Below, piece after piece: positions 59,171 to 64,000 of a stretch of DNA of 64,000 nt. The notes under the pieces are model-generated. The model made no database searches and was not told the DNA's origin. It worked only from the letters and a program-made list of their open reading frames with translations. How positions within the stretch are numbered: position 1 is the stretch's first letter; the number at the start of each line of letters is the position of its first letter. Source of the DNA: Dermatemys mawii. Its lineage: Eukaryota > Chordata > Testudines > Dermatemydidae. A program made the position numbers and the translations under genes. The stretch spans positions 23,402,867 to 23,466,866 of the forward strand of contig ML677335.1 of the NCBI GenBank assembly GCA_007922305.1, given 5' to 3'.

Positions 59171-59884
59171 TAGAATCAGAACTGGAAGGGACCTTGAGAA
59201 GTCGTCTGGTCCAGTCCCCTGCCTTATGGCAGGACTATGTATTATCTAGGCCATTCTTGACAGGTGTTTGTCTAAGCTGCTCTTAAAAATCTCCAATTAT
59301 GGAGATTCCACAACCTCCCAAGGCAATTTATTCCAGTGACTAACCACCCTGCCAGTTAGTTTTTCCTAATGTCCAACCTAAACTTCCCTTGCTGCAATTT
59401 AAGCCCATTGCTTCTTGTCCTATCCGCAGAGGTTAAGAAAAGCAATTTTTCTCTCTCCTCCTTGTAACAATCTTTTACTTGCTTAAAAACTGTTATCATA
59501 TCCCCCCTCAGTCTTCTCTTTTCCAGACAAACCCACTTTTTAAAATCTTACCTCATAGTTCATGTTTTCTAGACCTTGAATTATTTTTGTTCCTCTTCTC
59601 TGGACTCTCTCCAATTTGCCCACATCCTTTCTGAAATGTGGCACCCAGAGCTGGACACAATACTCCAGTTCAGGCCTAATCAGAGCAGAGCAGAGTAGAA
59701 AAATTACTTCTCGTGTCTTGCTTACAACACTCCTGCTAATACATCCCAGAATGACGTTTGTTTCTTTTTCTTTTTTTTTTTTTTTGCACCAGCGTTACAC
59801 TGTTGACCCAGAACTGATCCCTGCGGGACCCACTGGTTATGCCCTTCCAACATGACTGTGAACCACTGATAACTACTCTCTGGG
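59171..59884 (-). mobile_element. CR1 LINE 3' region
   Basis: The plus strand reads 'agaatcagaactggaaggg' with 'accttgagaagtcgtctgg', the reverse complement of a CR1 3' terminus. About 700 bp of CR1 3' sequence follow ('catatcccccctcagtcttc', 'tgttcctcttctctggactc', 'cacccagagctggacac', 'gtgaaccactgataacta'). A T run at 59771-59785 is an expansion. No intact ORF2 remains. Confidence 0.85.
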
Positions 59885-59990
59885 GCTCAGTGAGCATTGG
59901 CCTGCTAAACACAGGGTTGTGAGTTCAGCCCTTGAGGGGGCCATTTAGGGATCTGGGGCAAAAAATCTGTTGGATGAGTTACTAATATTT
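59885..59990 (+). repeat. tRNA-related SINE head (turtle type), truncated
   Basis: 'gagcattggcctgctaaac' followed by 'agggttgtgagttcagccc' fits a polymerase III A-box/B-box pair (B box about 59916-59931). Then comes 'ccatttagggatctggggc', the usual continuation of the turtle SINE I recognise. The CR1-like 3' tail is missing. It separates two CR1 pieces. Confidence 0.65.
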
Positions 59991-59994
59991 CGAG

Positions 59995-61130
59995 TTCTTC
60001 CTGCTTCATTCCCCATATGTCTTGCATTATACAGACATCTACTGACTTGATTTCCAACCCCTGGTACTGTCTTGTCACTCCTTCATCCCTGCTATAACAG
60101 CCTATGCTCCCTGCAAATTCCGAACCTTCTCCCAGGTCTCCATGTTCTTGCCTTACCTGTGGGCTTTTTTCTCCTGCTCCCTTCAAATCAAGTTTAAAAC
60201 CCTCCTCACTAGGTTAGCCAGTCTGTAACCAAATATGCTCGCTTCCCCTTCCTCAATAAGTGGACCCCATCTCTGCTTAGAGTCCTTCCTCCTGGAACAG
60301 CATCCTGTGGTCAAGGAATCCAAAGTCTTCCTGGCACCACCATCTTCGCAGCCAGGCATTCACCTCCAGGATGCACCTGTCTCTCTTTGGGCCCCTACCC
60401 TGGACCGGAAGGATGTAGGACAACACGGTCTGCGTCCCCAACTCCTGCACCCATACTCCCAAAGCCCTGTAGTCAGTGCTGATCTGCTATGGGTCATATC
60501 TTGCAGTATCATTAGTGCCCACATGGATGAGTAGCATGTGGTAATAGTCAGAGGGCTGAATGATCCTTGACAATCCCTCCATAACGTCTCAGATACAGGC
60601 GCCTGGCACGCAGCATACCTCCCCGGATGCCATGTCAGGGCGACAGATGGGTGACTGTTCCCCCTCAGAAGAGAGTCACCAGCCATATTTCCTCCTGGGA
60701 GTGGCGGCTGTGATCCTCCCAGCCTTGAGGGGACATGGCTTCTTCTCCTCCACCTTTCAAGGTGATTCCTCGTCACTTGTTGCCAGGGCAGCATATTGGT
60801 TTTCCATCACCCTGGTGGGTGGGTTGGGAGTAGGGGTGGAACACTGCCTGCTGCCAGAAGTAGCCAGCTGCCAGTGTCCTCCCTGTGAGAGAGCCATATC
60901 CTCCTGTCCCAGTGGTGTGACAGCAATCCTCTCTGTAGCTGGATAGCTCCCTCAGCCTTGGATGTCTCCATGTGAATACTCTGAGGAATTCCTCATGGAC
61001 ACTGATGCTCCTCAGCCTAGCCACCATCTCCTGTAGCTCTCCCATCTGCTTCCTGAGAGATTCCACCAGCAGGCACCTTTCATAGGCCATAGTCTCCGCA
61101 AATCCACACCAGGATCTGAGTAGAGGCATC
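59995..61130 (-). pseudogene. CR1-type ORF1 with SGNH-esterase motifs, frameshifted
   Basis: On the minus strand the N-terminal frame (from 61129) shows VESLRKQMGELQEMVARLRS, a short coiled-coil-like segment. In another frame AGDSLLRG (near 60675) is the Gly-Asp-Ser block with the catalytic serine. In a further frame LLIHVGTNDTAR (near 60505-60540) is the GTND block. The 60462-60277 frame gives SYILPVQGRGPKRDR and NAWLRRW. RDGVHL (60258-60275) gives the last Asp...His pair. CR1-like elements are known to carry an esterase in ORF1. At least three frame changes and several stops make this one inactive. ORF2 does not follow directly: a SINE and a CR1 3' end do. Confidence 0.75.
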
Positions 61131-61269
61131 CATGGTTAGATTGTCTGTTGGAATACAGGCGCAAGTGGAGGGGACAGGAGCAGGGTTGGCACAGGCGATG
61201 CAGCCCTTCCTAATCATAGTGATTATATTACAACTTCCCTCTTACAAACTCCCCTGTATGCGAGCTCCT

Positions 61270-61660
61270 CATGGTCACTTAGCGGCTAGCTTTTAAAGCC
61301 TTCTCTCCTAGGTGAGCCCTACCCCCTCATTAATCCACACAGGGGTAGGGTGATCACACGGCTGATCAAAGATGATCAACTGACCCAATAACGGAAAATA
61401 ACTGAAATAACTTGAAAGAGAAAGAAACACACAAACAGCCAAACAAACTCGCTCACCCCGACGTTAGTACTTGTACCTTGTTCGTTCAGCAGGGAGATCT
61501 CCTTCTCCCCCTCTCAAACTCTAGTTTGCAGTCCCTTGGTCACTTAACCTCTAAGTCCTTCTCTCCTAGGTCAGCCCTACCCCCTCATTAATCACACATG
61601 GGGAGAGTGATCACAAGGCTGACTGATGCTGATCAAGGATGATCTTGGGAACAAAGTCTT
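61270..61660 (-). repeat. direct repeat in the 5' region of the CR1 remnant
   Basis: Two imperfect copies begin with tggtcactta (61273 and 61538), 265 bases apart. Both then read 'cttctctcctaggt.agccc', 'taccccctcattaat', 'gtgatcaca.ggctga' and 'gatcaa.gatgatc'. Each copy is about 100-110 bp long, with unique sequence between. They lie upstream of ORF1 on its strand, where a LINE 5' UTR or promoter would be. Confidence 0.7.
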
Positions 61661-62599
61661 GTGTGAGCAGAGAATGGGGGAGGGAGGTAAGCTGTTGATC
61701 AGATAGCAAAGAGCAATGATTACCTTTCTTTAGGGAAAGTTACACAACTACTGTTCCCGCCCTTGGGCTAGAGAAAATGCACACATTTAAAGTTATCCAT
61801 GCTGTATATGGTATGGAGCATACAGTTGTTCTGCCGCCTGTCTCTCTCAGAATCATTTCAGAGAGGTATTGATTTCTGAACACTCAAATGCAGATTGTCT
61901 CTGGGTCTCACTTTCTAAATATGAATGATCTTCCTCCTCCTCCTCCTTAGCATAATGCTGTCCCTGGGGAGCTAACAGACAAGCTCTCCAAGAGTTTTAT
62001 ACAAAAGTGATTTGAATGGGGCTGACTCATGTGACTGGAAGCTGAGGTAGAGCAGGTAGTCCTGCATCACAGGGGTAATAGAACTGCAAGACTTGTGTGG
62101 TAAAGAGCAATTACTCAGTGTCTGTGTACTGTACTGTACAGCAGCAGCTAGTGTCCTCTCTGGCTATTGGTATATGCTAAATGTCATGCAAATGAGCAGA
62201 GTCAGGAAGAGAGGTGGAGATTGAGCCCCGTTACTGAAAAAGGGATCTCTTTAGGCAGAGCCTTACACCTGCGCCAAATCCATGTGTAGTCAATAGGGCT
62301 CTACATAGGAGTGAAGGAAGAGTTTGCTTGCTTAGATCACTTTGTAGGGAGGGACAAAATAGATCTTCAGGCTTGGTCAGCCACTGTAGATCACTGTGTG
62401 ATAACAGTACAATCTGCATGTTTGTTATGCTACAAATGAAGAGAAAGGGTCTCTATGATGGCACCTGTTCTAAGGGGAAATGTAAAACTTCTCTAGCACA
62501 GCACTAGTCGGCTGCACAAGTTGGGCGGAAAGGGCATTTAAAAGGGAGCAGGCTAACGGTAAATCATTTATAGAGGTAGCACTTGAACCAGGCTTATTA
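61661..62599. other. unassigned DNA
   Basis: Nothing recognised. Confidence 0.4.
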
Positions 62600-62819
62600 C
62601 AGTGGCTCTCAGACTGGTGGTTGGGACCGCTCAGGGGGTCGCAAGCTTATTACATGGGGGATCGCAAGCTGTCAGCCTCCACCCCAAATCCTGCTTTGAC
62701 TCCAGCATTTGTAATAGTGTTAAATATATTAAAAGGTATTTTTAATATATTAGTGGGGGTCACAGTCAGAGGCTTGCTATGTGAAAGGGATCACCAGTAC
62801 AAAAATTTGAGAACTACTG
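62600..62819 (+). mobile_element. hAT-like MITE ('cagtggctctcaga' ends)
   Basis: cagtggctctcagactg and aatttgagaactactg are inverted repeats of the same terminal type as 17181-18376. The interior is short, with a 'ttaaatatattaaaagg' palindrome at about 62719-62747. No convincing TSD. Confidence 0.75.
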
Positions 62820-64000
62820 TACTATGGTAATGATGGCCATATAAGTTTCTAGACAGACCTGAAGAACCTGGGTGAGTTTTTAGAAAGTTCTAGGAGGTGC
62901 ACAAAATTCAAAATTGTTCCAGGTTGTTTTTGGTTCTCCAGAGCTTTTAGAATAGTTCTAGAGATCTGAAAAGTAAAATACACTGCCTTTCCCTACTCTT
63001 CTTCCTAAATGGGATTCTAGAGCTCAGAGAGCTTTGAATTATGAATTCCAGGTTGCTCCTCGTTTCTGTGTGTCATTGGCTTTATTTGATGTTGGAAAGG
63101 GTACAGCCCACCTTTTGCCTTGTAAGTATCACAGTAATGCAATCTGATCTGTCGCCATTTGGCTCTTCAGCCATTGTCAGGGTTCTGCATCTCGCTGACA
63201 AGTCTTGAAGCTGTGGGCGAGGTAGGAGGCTGCATTGAGGTTCCTGGAGAAGTGTTGCTAACTTTGGTCTCCCTAGTTTTTCACTTGAGATCTGCCTCAG
63301 CTAGTAGCAAAATCTACAATATGGTATCCATCCCCTTTACACATGGAACATTTTTGTGTCAGGTGATTTAAAAGCATTGGTTACAGGTTTTTACGTCACC
63401 TTTCATGCCTTAAACAAAACGATTGCTGCCTGATTTCCATGTTACGACAATGCATTGCAAAATAATTGCTTTAAATTATAAACTCAACTGAATGTTTGGG
63501 AATTTCAATTTTAAAATATATGAGTAATTTCCATTAATGTGAAACCACTTTGTGTGTGCAAAATGTTTCCCACATAGTATTTTTCAAAGGTGTTGCTCTT
63601 TTAAAAAGAAACCCATTGTCTGACTCATTTATTTCAATGAGATTTAATATTGTGCTTAATTTACTGTATGTTGAATGATAATTAATAATAATGCTTTGGA
63701 CTTTTTGACATTAACTGGAGCAGTCACTTCCTTTCCTTCTTCTCTTTTTAGTTTTAAAAATGTCAGTCATTTCACAACAGAAGTGCAATATCAGTGATGC
63801 ATGTGACGAAAACAGAATATTACTGCATTAGTTACTGCTGGATTTTTTTTATATATTGTAAAGCCCATATAATTATTATATCAATTAAAATAATGTTGGG
63901 GCTCAATAAACAGAACGAAATATATGCCAGTAAAATGACAATGGAATTTAAACAGCACAAAGAGAAATGTCTTTGTCCTTAATAAGAACCAGTGCTAAAT
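62820..64000. other. unassigned AT-rich DNA to the window end
   Basis: No gene, repeat or simple tract of note. 63640-64000 is AT-rich and low in simple repeats, and could be conserved non-coding DNA, which one sequence cannot show. Confidence 0.4.

Noticed and set aside
59885..59990. Possible tRNA gene
   Set aside because: A/B-box-like words fit a SINE head. No cloverleaf with an anticodon arm can be drawn, and the SINE continuation follows.
60360..60794. A separate host esterase gene
   Set aside because: The GDS/GTND/D..H blocks lie in different frames, flanked by CR1 and SINE sequence, so it is a CR1 ORF1 remnant.

Overview
The window looks like non-coding, repeat-filled DNA from a vertebrate nucleus, most likely a turtle (Testudines). 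The reasons are the mixture of CR1 LINE pieces, a tRNA-related SINE head of turtle type, a Penelope-like retroelement (PLE) family with a conserved 3' motif, Ty3/gypsy remnants and many short 8-bp-target-site DNA transposons that I recognise from turtle genomes. The species assignment is inference. I found no host protein-coding exon, rRNA, functional tRNA, CRISPR array, operon or bacterial-type signal. Most open frames are short chance frames or cross low-complexity repeat DNA.

Layout. 1-12 kb: mostly unassigned DNA with three hAT-like elements (2.0-2.7, 4.0-4.6, 11.2-11.5 kb) and a MIR-like SINE. 12.1-13.2 kb: a 1,055-bp element with perfect 8-bp target-site duplications (TSDs) and a C-rich core. 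14.3-15.1 kb: the 3' part of a PLE with its GIY-YIG endonuclease remnant. 17.2-18.4 kb: one hAT-like element nested inside another, both with TSDs. 18.6-22.8 kb: a broken Ty3/gypsy element in pol order (protease, reverse transcriptase, RNase H, integrase, probable 3' LTR), interrupted by a MITE, a CR1 tail and a hAT-like element. 24.05-26.56 kb: the best preserved unit, a DNA transposon with about 98-bp imperfect terminal inverted repeats (TIRs) and a 524-codon transposase-like gene broken by one frameshift in a T run. 28.6 kb: a 147-bp inverted PLE insertion. 32.7-33.5 kb: a second copy of the 2.0-kb element. 34-49 kb: scattered palindromic MITEs, MIR-like SINE and CR1 pieces. 49.98-50.49 kb: a PLE 3' end as a near-perfect 380-bp palindrome plus a partial tandem copy. 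51.8-53.7 kb: three MITE/hAT-like elements. 59.2-61.7 kb (minus strand): CR1 remnants, including an ORF1 with SGNH-esterase motifs and a direct repeat in its 5' region.

How the parts relate. Nothing here works as a pathway. The window is a record of layered transposition, and the TSDs and nesting give relative ages: outer hAT-like before inner at 17-18 kb; Ty3/gypsy before its MITE, CR1 and hAT-like insertions; MITE before the hAT-like element at 52 kb. The transposase-like gene at 24.5 kb is the only long, conserved-looking reading frame and is the prime candidate for follow-up.
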